Positions 19,788 to 27,071 of a DNA stretch of 49,440 nucleotides are shown here, one piece after another. Below the pieces are notes generated by a model. That model saw nothing but the letters and a program-made list of their open reading frames with translations, had not been told where the DNA came from and ran no database searches. Made by a program: the position numbers and the translations under genes. Position 1 is the stretch's first letter. Every line of letters starts with the position of its first letter. Origin of the DNA: an uncultured Geobacter sp. GTDB taxonomy: Bacteria > Desulfobacterota > Desulfuromonadia > Geobacterales > Geobacteraceae. The stretch spans positions 1 through 49,440 of the forward strand of contig CAIYDQ010000352.1 of assembly GCA_903925075.1 (NCBI GenBank), written 5' to 3'.

Positions 19788-19877
19788 CGACCGGTCCGAC
19801 CAGTCCGACTCTGACCGGTCCGACCGGTCCGACCGGTCCGACTGGTCAGAGTCCGACCCTCGGTCCGACCGTGTTTT
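19788..19877 (+). terminator. 9-bp repeat cluster and hairpin after valS
   Basis: Units of GTCCGACCG/GTCCGACCA run head to tail through 19792-19845. GACTCTGACC (19807-19816) pairs perfectly with GGTCAGAGTC (19844-19853) around further self-complementary GACCGGTC units. GGTCCGACC then leads into a T run at 19873-19877. The same repeat type follows secA. It probably terminates valS transcription. Confidence 0.7.
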
Positions 19878-19945
19878 TCTGGACCTGGCTTCAGGCGCCG
19901 TGGTACTATGAGCGCCAGCGCAAAAAAATTTACAACGGAGGGGAC

Positions 19946-20314
19946 ATGTTCCGTCTCACCATACACACCGCCTTCGCGGCGGCCCACAACCTGACCAACT
20001 ACCAGGGTGACTGCGAAAACCTGCACGGCCACAACTGGAAGGTGGAGGTCTCCATCAGCACCAACGAGCTGGACAAGGCGGGCCTGGGGATCGACTTCAA
20101 GATCCTCAAGAAACAGACCAACGAGCTCCTGAAGACGCTTGATCACAAGTACCTGAACGAACTGGCCCCTTTCGTCGAGCTGTCGCCCTCCTCGGAAAAC
20201 ATCGCCCGCTATCTCTACGGCGAGCTGACCAGGATCTTCGGCTCCGACAAGGTGAAGCTCGAGATGGTCACCGTCTGGGAATCGGACTTCGCCGCGGCCA
20301 GCTACTATGAGTAA
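19946..20314 (+). CDS. queD: 6-carboxytetrahydropterin synthase QueD
   Basis: 122 residues from ATG 19946 (MFRLTIHTAF), with GGAGG 4 bases upstream; the reading frame is open to 19871, but that part overlaps the valS terminator. Zinc ligands H14, H27 and H29 and catalytic C23 (GDCENLHGHNW) are present, as is the DFKILKK and LDHKYLNEL pattern. It converts dihydroneopterin triphosphate to 6-carboxytetrahydropterin in the queuosine pathway. It overlaps queE by 8 bases, so the two are translationally coupled. Confidence 0.95.
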   Translation: MFRLTIHTAFAAAHNLTNYQGDCENLHGHNWKVEVSISTNELDKAGLGIDFKILKKQTNELLKTLDHKYLNELAPFVELSPSSENIARYLYGELTRIFGSDKVKLEMVTVWESDFAAASYYE

Positions 20315-21059
20315 CGTCCCGGCCTCCATGGTCGAGTGCTTCTCCTCCATCCAGGGCGAAGGGGTGCTGGTCGGGCTGCGGCAGGCGTTCGTCAGGTTTT
20401 CGGGGTGCAACCTCAACTGCTCCTTCTGCGACACGCCGGGCATGAGCCAGGCGCCCAAGGATTGCCTCCTGGAACTTACGCCGGGAAGGCGCGACTTCCT
20501 GAAGGTCGGCAACCCGATGAGCGGCGAGCGGGTGGTGGCGCTGATCGAGAGCTGGGCCGAGGGGTGGCCCGGCATCCACCACTCCGTCAGCGTTACCGGC
20601 GGCGAACCGCTTTTGCACGGCGCGCACCTTCTGGAACTGCTCCCAAAGCTCAGGCGCTTTCTTCCCATCCACCTGGAAACCAACGGCACCCTGCACCAGG
20701 CCCTGGCCCCGCTCATTCCCCATCTGGACTACATCGGCATGGACATCAAGCTCCCCTCGTCCTCCGGCTGCAGCGACCTCTGGGACGAGCATCGGGCCTT
20801 TTTGCAACTGGCCGCGCAAAGGAGCGTCTACGTCAAGGTGGTGGTCGATCAGAGCACCGAGGATTGGGAGATCGAGCGCTCCTGCCAGATGATCGCCGAA
20901 ATCGATCCCGCCATACCGCTCATCCTGCAGCCGATGACGCTTCCCGACGGCACCATCGCCGTTTCCCCGCTGAGGGCTCTTGAGTTCCAGGAGCTTGCCG
21001 GCCGCCTCAAGGAGGTGCGGGTCATACCGCAAACCCACAAGTTCATGGGACAGTTGTAA
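20307..21059 (+). CDS. queE: 7-carboxy-7-deazaguanine synthase QueE (radical SAM)
   Basis: 250 residues. The cluster motif C34-x3-C38-x2-C41 (CNLNCSFCDT) is the usual CxxxCxxC radical SAM spacing. SIQGEG at the N-terminus and SVTGGEPLLH in the middle are QueE signatures. It rearranges the 6-carboxytetrahydropterin made by QueD, whose gene it overlaps. The substrate pairing with queD makes the assignment firm. The stop codon is followed at once by a sigma-70 promoter for the next operon. Confidence 0.95.
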   Translation: MSNVPASMVECFSSIQGEGVLVGLRQAFVRFSGCNLNCSFCDTPGMSQAPKDCLLELTPGRRDFLKVGNPMSGERVVALIESWAEGWPGIHHSVSVTGGEPLLHGAHLLELLPKLRRFLPIHLETNGTLHQALAPLIPHLDYIGMDIKLPSSSGCSDLWDEHRAFLQLAAQRSVYVKVVVDQSTEDWEIERSCQMIAEIDPAIPLILQPMTLPDGTIAVSPLRALEFQELAGRLKEVRVIPQTHKFMGQL

Positions 21060-21060
21060 C

Positions 21061-21089
21061 TTGTAGCCAGGCGTGCGATTTCGTATAAT
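21061..21089 (+). promoter_or_regulatory. Sigma-70 promoter for the MoxR operon
   Basis: -35 TTGTAG (21061-21066), 17-base spacer, perfect -10 TATAAT (21084-21089). Transcription would start near 21096. This makes the GTG at 21073 unusable as the MoxR start and supports TTG 21121. Confidence 0.8.
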
Positions 21090-21120
21090 GAGAAGTCGCG
21101 CGAAGCGGCTGGAGGTGGGG

Positions 21121-22065
21121 TTGAGCGATCTGCCAAAAAGAGACCGGATGGTGGCGGTCCTCGACAACCTTTCCGGGCAACACCTGAAGGGGAAGGGGAG
21201 GGCGCTCAGGCTTTGCCTGATGGCGCTCCTGACCGGGGGACACATCCTTTTGGAGGATATCCCGGGACTGGGCAAGACCACCATGGCGCTCGCCTTCGCC
21301 AGCTCTCTCGGCCTCTCCTTCGGCCGGGTCCAGTGCACCAGCGACCTGCTTCCCTCGGACATCACCGGGCTCTCCATCTTCGACCGCGTCGAAGGGCGCT
21401 TCACCTTCATCAAGGGGCCGATCTTCAACAACATCGTCTTGATCGACGAGATCAACCGCGCCATGCCCAAGACCCAAAGCGCCCTGCTGGAGGCCATGGA
21501 AGAGCGGCGCGTGACGGTCGAGGGGGTCACCTACCAGCTTCCCGACCCGTTCCTGGTGCTCGCCACCCAGAATCCGTTCGAACAGGTCGGCACCTACCCG
21601 CTTCCCGAATCGCAGATGGACCGCTTCATCATGAAGACCGGCATCGGCTACCCGCCCGAGGAGATCGAAAAGGAGATCCTCATGCACGGCTCGATCCGGG
21701 ACGAGATCCTGCACATCCCGGCGATGGTCAGCGGCGAGGATCTGCTGGAAGCGATCCGCGCCGTGCGCAGCGGCGTGTACCTGGGCGAAAAGGTGACTAA
21801 CTACGTCTACGCCATCATCAAGGCGACCCGCAACCATCCGCTGATCCTGACCGGCATCTCCACTCGCGGCGGGATCGGACTGGTCGACGCGGCCCGGGCC
21901 GCGGCCTACTTGCAGGGGAGGGCGTTCGTGGTCCCGGAGGACGTCCGGGAGGTGGCGAGCGTGGTCTGCGCCCACCGGCTGATCTTCCGCCCCGAGCAGG
22001 AAGGGGTGGACAAGGAGCAGATATTAAACGCGATTCTCAAAGAGATACCGCTCCCTCTCACATAA
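21121..22065 (+). CDS. MoxR-family AAA ATPase
   Basis: 314 residues from TTG 21121 (read as Met-SDLPKRDRM), which has GGAGG 5 bases upstream and lies downstream of a TATAAT promoter; the longer frame from GTG 21073 overlaps that promoter. Walker A is PGLGKTT (48-54), Walker B VLIDEINRA, and LATQNPFEQVGTYPLPESQMDRF is the MoxR signature with sensor 1. MoxR ATPases act as chaperone-like partners of proteins encoded next to them. Here these are a DUF58 protein and a transglutaminase-like membrane protein, the common three-gene arrangement. The precise client is unknown. Confidence 0.93.
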   Translation: MSDLPKRDRMVAVLDNLSGQHLKGKGRALRLCLMALLTGGHILLEDIPGLGKTTMALAFASSLGLSFGRVQCTSDLLPSDITGLSIFDRVEGRFTFIKGPIFNNIVLIDEINRAMPKTQSALLEAMEERRVTVEGVTYQLPDPFLVLATQNPFEQVGTYPLPESQMDRFIMKTGIGYPPEEIEKEILMHGSIRDEILHIPAMVSGEDLLEAIRAVRSGVYLGEKVTNYVYAIIKATRNHPLILTGISTRGGIGLVDAARAAAYLQGRAFVVPEDVREVASVVCAHRLIFRPEQEGVDKEQILNAILKEIPLPLT

Positions 22066-22091
22066 AGCTCACCAAGGGGGGCGGTCTGTAC

Positions 22092-22928
22092 GTGGCGTCC
22101 ACGCTGCTTTTGGGCGTCGCTGCAGTCAATACGGGGAATAACCTCCTCTTTCTCATCGTCTCCGCCATGCTCGGCTTCATGGCGGTCTCCGGGATCCTCG
22201 GCTGGCTGAACATCCGCGGACTCTCGGTCAGCGTCCGCTTCCCCGACGAGTTGTACGCCGGCACCCCCACGCAGGTCCTGATCCGCATCGAGAACAAGAA
22301 GAAATTGCTCCCCTCTTTTCTGGTCACCGCCACCGTCTCCGGCAACCCCACCTCCTTCATCCTGCTGGACCCCGGCAAGCCGCAAACCGGCTCGCTGCTC
22401 CTGGCCTTCCCCGAACGCGGCCTGCAAAGCGTCGCCACGGCGGTGATCAGTTCCCCCTTTCCGGTCAATTTCTTCGTCCGCTTCACGCGGGCCGGGGTCG
22501 ACGGCCGGTGCACGGTCTTTCCCGCGCCGCGCGCCTGGTCCGGGCCGTTTGCCGCGGGCAAGCCCGGCTCCGGGCAGGCAAGCTCCTCGACGGCCAAAGG
22601 GTACGACGGCGACCTGGCGAAGATCTCGGATTACCGGGGAGGGGAGTCGCTGAAACTGATCCACTGGCGCCTCTCCGCCAAGCACGAGGTGTTCAAGGTG
22701 AAGGAGATGACGGCCACGGCGGACGAACCGGTGCTCTTGGAGCTCGATCTCATTCCGGGCAATAGCCTCGACCAGCGGCTCTCCGCCTGCGCCTACCTGG
22801 TCAACCGCCTGATCAAAGGGGGGCGCCCGGTCGGCCTGAAACTCGGCGAGCGGGTCCTGGCACCCGCCGCTTCTCGGTTGCACAGATTGGCGCTTTTGGG
22901 GGAGCTTGCCGTTTATGGTAAGGATTAA
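22092..22928 (+). CDS. DUF58 domain protein
   Basis: 278 residues from GTG 22092. An N-terminal hydrophobic hairpin (residues 2-37, with AAVNTGNNLLFL) is followed by a cytoplasmic DUF58 domain whose signature is ISDYRGGESLKLIHWRLSAKHEVFKVKEM, matching the family's Y-x-x-G-D-x-x-R-x-I-x-W pattern. DUF58 proteins accompany MoxR ATPases and often carry a vWA-like fold. The frame is open further upstream and encodes HIKLTKGGGLYV, which resembles the usual family N-terminus; no ATG, GTG or TTG exists there, but an ATT at 22023 has AAGGAG 5 bases upstream. The true start may therefore be non-standard and within moxR. It overlaps the next gene. Confidence 0.9.
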   Translation: MASTLLLGVAAVNTGNNLLFLIVSAMLGFMAVSGILGWLNIRGLSVSVRFPDELYAGTPTQVLIRIENKKKLLPSFLVTATVSGNPTSFILLDPGKPQTGSLLLAFPERGLQSVATAVISSPFPVNFFVRFTRAGVDGRCTVFPAPRAWSGPFAAGKPGSGQASSSTAKGYDGDLAKISDYRGGESLKLIHWRLSAKHEVFKVKEMTATADEPVLLELDLIPGNSLDQRLSACAYLVNRLIKGGRPVGLKLGERVLAPAASRLHRLALLGELAVYGKD

Positions 22929-24810
22929 GTCCGTCCTCGGCGCGCTCACCGTCTGCATCGCCCTCATCGGTTACCTGCCGCTGCAACCGTACCTGGGACC
23001 GTTCGCCCGCTGGTTCTTCCCGGTCTCGCTGGCGGTCGGGCTGTACCTGCAAAAAAGAGGCAGCGTCGTTTCCGGGCGCATCCTCACCCCGCTCTCCATA
23101 GCCCTCTTTCTCTATTTCGCCTCCGGCTTCACCATGGACCGGCTGATCCTGATCACCGCCGATCTGCTGGTGGTATTTCTCGCCATCAGGATGCTCGGCG
23201 AAAGAAGCGGCCGCAACTGTCTGCAGGTCTTCGCCCTGGCCCTGTTCTGCCTGGCCGCGTCTTCCCTGTACAGCCTGTCGGCGCTCTTTCTCATCTACTT
23301 GCTGCTGCTGTTGCTGCTGCTGGCGGTCTCCCTGGTGATCCTCACCTTTCACGCCCACGACGCCGAGATCGTCCTGTCTAAAAGCGACCTGAAAAAGGCT
23401 CTGAGCGTCTCGGCTTTGATGCCGGCGGCCTCCCTGCCGATCCTGCTCTTTCTCTTCGTGCTGCTCCCGAGGACCCAATTCCCGCTTTGGGACTTCCTGA
23501 ACCGCTCCGCTCCCAAGACCGTCGGCTTCAGCGACAAGGTCGACCCCGGCGGCTCCGCCAGCGTCTCCGAAGTTAAGAGCGTCGTATTGCGCGCCATCTG
23601 CGCCCGGGTGCCGGAAGAGATGCTCTACTGGCGGGGGATCGTGCTGAACGGTTTCAGCGGCAACGCCTGGGTGAGATTGCCGACCCCGCCGGAGCGAAGC
23701 AGGCGCATCGAGCGCGGAGTCGGCGTCCACCAGGAAATTTATCCCGAGCCGTCCACCAACCCGTACCTTTTGTCCCTGAACATCCCGCGCTCCCTTTCCG
23801 GCGCGCGCTACCAGGAATCGGAGGACAAGGTGTTCGCGGCCCAGCGCGCGCCGGACAAGCGGGTGAAATACGACGCGGAATCGACCTTGTCCGAGGCGAT
23901 TGCCGTGCCGGGGGGGATCGACCGCGAGTTCTATCTGACGCTGCCGGAAACCGTGTCCGAAAGGTTGCGCGCCAAGGGGCGGGAGCTGTCGCGTCCGGGT
24001 CTGGGGACACAGGAGAAACTCAAGCTTTTGGAGCGTTTTTTCCGCGAGCAGCGGCTCTCCTATGCAACCTCGGGACTTCCGACCGGCGCCGATCCGCTGG
24101 ACGCCTTTCTCTTCGTCAAAAAGCGGGGCAACTGCGAATTCTTCGCCTCGTCCTTGGCCACTTTGCTGCGCCTGGCGGGGGTGCCGTCCCGCCTGGTGGG
24201 GGGGTACCGCGGCGGGAGCTACAACGAGATGGGCGGCTACTATCTGGTTACCGAGGACCTGGCCCACGTCTGGGTCGAGGCCTATCAGGAAGGGCGCGGT
24301 TGGCTCACCGTCGACCCCACCGCCTGGTCCATCGGTTTCAGCCACCGGGAAGGCGCGGCGCAGCGCATGCGCACCTATCTCGATGCCGTCGGCTTTTATT
24401 GGAACAAGGCGGTGGTCATTTACGATCTGGAAAAACAGCTGGCCTTGGTGAGGACGGCGGGCGGCAAGGCGCGCTCGCTGCGGCTTCCCGCCGGCTGGTG
24501 GCGGCCGGTCGGCCGCTATGCGCTGGTGGCGCTGTCGCTGGCGGCCCTGTTGGCTCTGTACCTGCGGCGCCCCGGCAGCGCGCAGGAGAGGGTGCTCAAG
24601 CGCTTCCTGCGAGCGGTGCGCAAGCGCTATCCTCTGGCGAGCGTCGAGCAAGGGGGGCTGTTCGCCTTGGCGGAAAAGGTCGACGATCCGCAGCTGCGGG
24701 AATTCGTGGCGATCTATGGCGCGGCGCTTTATCGGGATCGGCGTTTGCAACCCGAAGAGTTGGAGAGGCTTAATGGATTGGTCGGCAGAGTGGGGACGCA
24801 TCTGCCTTGA
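22915..24810 (+). CDS. Transglutaminase-like membrane protein (TgpA type)
   Basis: 631 residues from ATG 22915; TTG 22906 is an alternative. The N-terminal 180 residues hold about six hydrophobic helices (DUF3488-like). A periplasmic transglutaminase core follows, with the triad C407 (RGNCEFFAS), H451 (LAHVWVEAY) and D467 (TVDPTAW); a single membrane helix lies near 530-548 and a short cytoplasmic tail ends the protein. This is the TgpA family, which forms a set with MoxR and DUF58. In Pseudomonas, tgpA is reported as essential, with a periplasmic enzyme domain. The substrate is unknown. It overlaps the DUF58 gene by 14 bases. Confidence 0.93.
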   Translation: MVRIKSVLGALTVCIALIGYLPLQPYLGPFARWFFPVSLAVGLYLQKRGSVVSGRILTPLSIALFLYFASGFTMDRLILITADLLVVFLAIRMLGERSGRNCLQVFALALFCLAASSLYSLSALFLIYLLLLLLLLAVSLVILTFHAHDAEIVLSKSDLKKALSVSALMPAASLPILLFLFVLLPRTQFPLWDFLNRSAPKTVGFSDKVDPGGSASVSEVKSVVLRAICARVPEEMLYWRGIVLNGFSGNAWVRLPTPPERSRRIERGVGVHQEIYPEPSTNPYLLSLNIPRSLSGARYQESEDKVFAAQRAPDKRVKYDAESTLSEAIAVPGGIDREFYLTLPETVSERLRAKGRELSRPGLGTQEKLKLLERFFREQRLSYATSGLPTGADPLDAFLFVKKRGNCEFFASSLATLLRLAGVPSRLVGGYRGGSYNEMGGYYLVTEDLAHVWVEAYQEGRGWLTVDPTAWSIGFSHREGAAQRMRTYLDAVGFYWNKAVVIYDLEKQLALVRTAGGKARSLRLPAGWWRPVGRYALVALSLAALLALYLRRPGSAQERVLKRFLRAVRKRYPLASVEQGGLFALAEKVDDPQLREFVAIYGAALYRDRRLQPEELERLNGLVGRVGTHLP

Positions 24811-24874
24811 CAGGCTGTCGGCTTTGTTCTAATTTTAGGCGCGACCATTTTGTAACATAAGCAAGGGACACGCA

Positions 24875-26923
24875 TTGGCTTCAAAAAAAGAAAAATTGCT
24901 GGACAGCGCCCAGCGTTTCGTGCTGAAGGGCCAACTGGACAAGGCGATCAAGGACTACCAGCAGATCGTCGCCCTTGACCCCAAGGAGATCCGCTACCGT
25001 CAGAAGTTGGCCGAGCTCCTGGTTCGGGACAATCGCAAGCAGGAGGCGATCGGCCACTATGAGGGCATCGGCAGGCACTACGCCGACAACTCCTACTTCC
25101 TGAAGGCGATCGCCGTCTACAAGCAGATCCAGCGACTTTCCCCCGACAGCATCGAAATAGCCCTCACCCTGGCCTCGCTCAACCACAAGCAGGGGCTGAC
25201 CGGCAACGCCATGGCGGAATACGGCCAGGTGGTGGCGCGCCTGGAGAAGGAAGGCTCTTGGCCTGAGGCGCTCAAGGTGCTTCAGCAGATGGTGGAGGTG
25301 GACGGCGATCACGCCGCTACGCGCCTGAAGTACGCCGAGCTGCTGCACGCCACGGGCAACAACGATGCTTCCCGCGCAGCTTTCGACGTGCTGTTGAGCA
25401 AGCTGCAGTCAGCCGGGCACGCCGAGGCGGCGCACAAGGTAGCGAGCCGGATGGCGCAGCTATTCCCCGGTCAAGAAGCCGGCCAGCAGCAAGCGGGCAG
25501 CGCGAGTCAGCCGGATGCGGCGCAGCATGGAACGGCTCCGCATGGAGCGGCGCAGCATGCAGCGGCGCAGCATGCCGGGAGTCACCATGGAGCGGTGCAC
25601 CATGGAGCGGTGCAACATGAAGTTGTGCGCCATGAAGCCGTGCACCATGAATCCGTGCACCATGGAACCGATCCGCATGCAGTACAGCATGAAACCAGTC
25701 AGCAAAGAGCGTCGCAACATCAAGCGGTGCTGCCGTCGTCAACGGCCGCGGCCAATGAAAACAACTCTCCGTTGCCGCAACCGTCCGGGGAAAAGCGATC
25801 CGCTCGAAAACATGCTCCGGCAGCGGCAGGGTCGGCGGGACAGGGCGGGCCGCAACCCGCAGTTACCTCGGTTGCCTCCTTGGCAACGACCGCGGCGGGC
25901 GAGCTGCCGAGCGCTTTTGGTGACGCTTGGGCAGATCCAGCGCCGACCGGCGCCGCCGCTCCGGAGCTGGCCAAGTCGCCGCAATTTCTCCCTTTCCCTT
26001 GGGAGGAAGAAATACAACTGGATCTTGGTGACGATCCCCCGGTCCCTGCCACCGCTGCCGCGAAAGATGTCGAGATCGAACTGACCCTTGATCTTTCCCT
26101 CGATCTGGATTTTTATGAGGCGCAGGCGGCTCCGGCAAAGGAACAATCTGCCGCAACCGACCCGACTCACCTCCGCGATTCCGCGACTGCGGCTCCGGCC
26201 GCGGCTCCAGTTGCGGCTGCCGCTCCGGCTGCGGCTCAGATTCCGACTCCGGCAGCGGCTCCGGTTCCGGCTCCGATTCCGGTTGAGGATTTGCCGCAGG
26301 AGATGGAAATCGAGCTTGACGACGAAGGTCCATTTGATTTGAAGTTGACCGAAGAGCCTGAAGATCTGGTAGATTTCGGTGGACCGACGGCGCGACCAGA
26401 AGCCGAAACTGCCGCCGGTTCCGGTCCCGGACCAACTACACCCCGCCAATTGCGCGGCTGGGAGGAGATTTATCCGGCCCCGGATGCCGATGCCGATTCC
26501 GTTATCGATCGCCTGGAGCTTGAGTCGCATTACGATTTGGGCATCGGCTACAAGGAGATGGGGCTTTACGGCGAGGCGATCAAGGAATTTACCCTTGCCG
26601 CGGCGAATCCACAGCGCCGGCTGGACTGCCTGACGTTGCAAGCCATCTGCTATCGCGAAAAGGGCGAACCCGCCAAGGCCGAGGAACTCCTGCAGCGTGG
26701 GCGCGCGCTGGAGGTCCTGTCGGTCGAGGAGCGGATGTGTCTCGCTTACGAGCTGGCTTTTTTTTACGAGAAAACGGGGGACGTGGAGATGGCGATCCGT
26801 CTGTACCGCGAGGTCAAGAAGATCGATCCCGCTTTCCACGACGTGACGCGCAGGCTTTCGGAGCTGACCGGCGACGAGGCTTTCGAGATTATCGATCTGG
26901 ATCCGGAAGATGAAGATTTCTAG
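24875..26923 (+). CDS. TPR protein with histidine-rich pentapeptide repeat
   Basis: 682 residues from TTG 24875 (Met-ASKKEKLLDSAQ). TPR repeats fill about 1-200, a low-complexity middle runs 205-530, and more TPRs fill 545-670 before an acidic end (DLDPEDEDF). In the middle, histidine recurs every five residues from 218 to 268, eleven times in a row (pattern A/V-Q/H/R-H-G/E-x). A Pro/Ala-rich part and acidic stretches such as EIELTLDLSLDLD come after it. No enzyme domain or signal peptide, so it is probably a cytoplasmic scaffold; the histidines could bind metal. The linker style resembles that of the receiver protein at 15575-16996, but no link is shown. Confidence 0.85.
   Translation: MASKKEKLLDSAQRFVLKGQLDKAIKDYQQIVALDPKEIRYRQKLAELLVRDNRKQEAIGHYEGIGRHYADNSYFLKAIAVYKQIQRLSPDSIEIALTLASLNHKQGLTGNAMAEYGQVVARLEKEGSWPEALKVLQQMVEVDGDHAATRLKYAELLHATGNNDASRAAFDVLLSKLQSAGHAEAAHKVASRMAQLFPGQEAGQQQAGSASQPDAAQHGTAPHGAAQHAAAQHAGSHHGAVHHGAVQHEVVRHEAVHHESVHHGTDPHAVQHETSQQRASQHQAVLPSSTAAANENNSPLPQPSGEKRSARKHAPAAAGSAGQGGPQPAVTSVASLATTAAGELPSAFGDAWADPAPTGAAAPELAKSPQFLPFPWEEEIQLDLGDDPPVPATAAAKDVEIELTLDLSLDLDFYEAQAAPAKEQSAATDPTHLRDSATAAPAAAPVAAAAPAAAQIPTPAAAPVPAPIPVEDLPQEMEIELDDEGPFDLKLTEEPEDLVDFGGPTARPEAETAAGSGPGPTTPRQLRGWEEIYPAPDADADSVIDRLELESHYDLGIGYKEMGLYGEAIKEFTLAAANPQRRLDCLTLQAICYREKGEPAKAEELLQRGRALEVLSVEERMCLAYELAFFYEKTGDVEMAIRLYREVKKIDPAFHDVTRRLSELTGDEAFEIIDLDPEDEDF
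25520..25684 (+). repeat. 15-bp coding repeat (His pentapeptides)
   Basis: Eleven 15-bp units, each with a CAT or CAC histidine codon in the same place, encode the histidine pentads of the TPR protein. Units such as GCACCATGGAGCGGT occur nearly unchanged next to each other around 25591-25620. The length is a multiple of three, so copy-number change would keep the frame. Confidence 0.85.
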
Positions 26924-26926
26924 GAT

Positions 26927-27058
26927 CAAAGGCTCGCACACGGTTTAGACGGAGGTAACGGATAAAGTCGGATACGGCGATGCTTTGGGGTAAGCCAAAG
27001 ACTTGCGGTTGATCTGTTTTTATCCGTCCGATCCGTTTAATTCGTGTGCGGGCCTTTG
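26927..27058. terminator. Long inverted repeat between convergent genes
   Basis: The left arm (26927-26966) and right arm (about 27018-27058) are imperfect inverted copies. CAAAGG-CTCGCACACG on the left pairs with CGTGTGCGGG-CCTTTG on the right, and AACGGATAAA pairs with TTTTATCCGT. A smaller CTTTGG/CCAAAG hairpin (26983-26999) sits in the loop. It lies between the convergent TPR and malic enzyme genes, so it probably ends transcription from both sides. It may also be a copy of a dispersed repeat. Confidence 0.65.
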
Positions 27059-27071
27059 AATTTGAAGTGCA

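Noticed and set aside
19871-19945. Longer N-terminus for QueD
   Set aside because: It lies in the valS terminator region, has no family similarity, and ATG 19946 has an excellent ribosome binding site.
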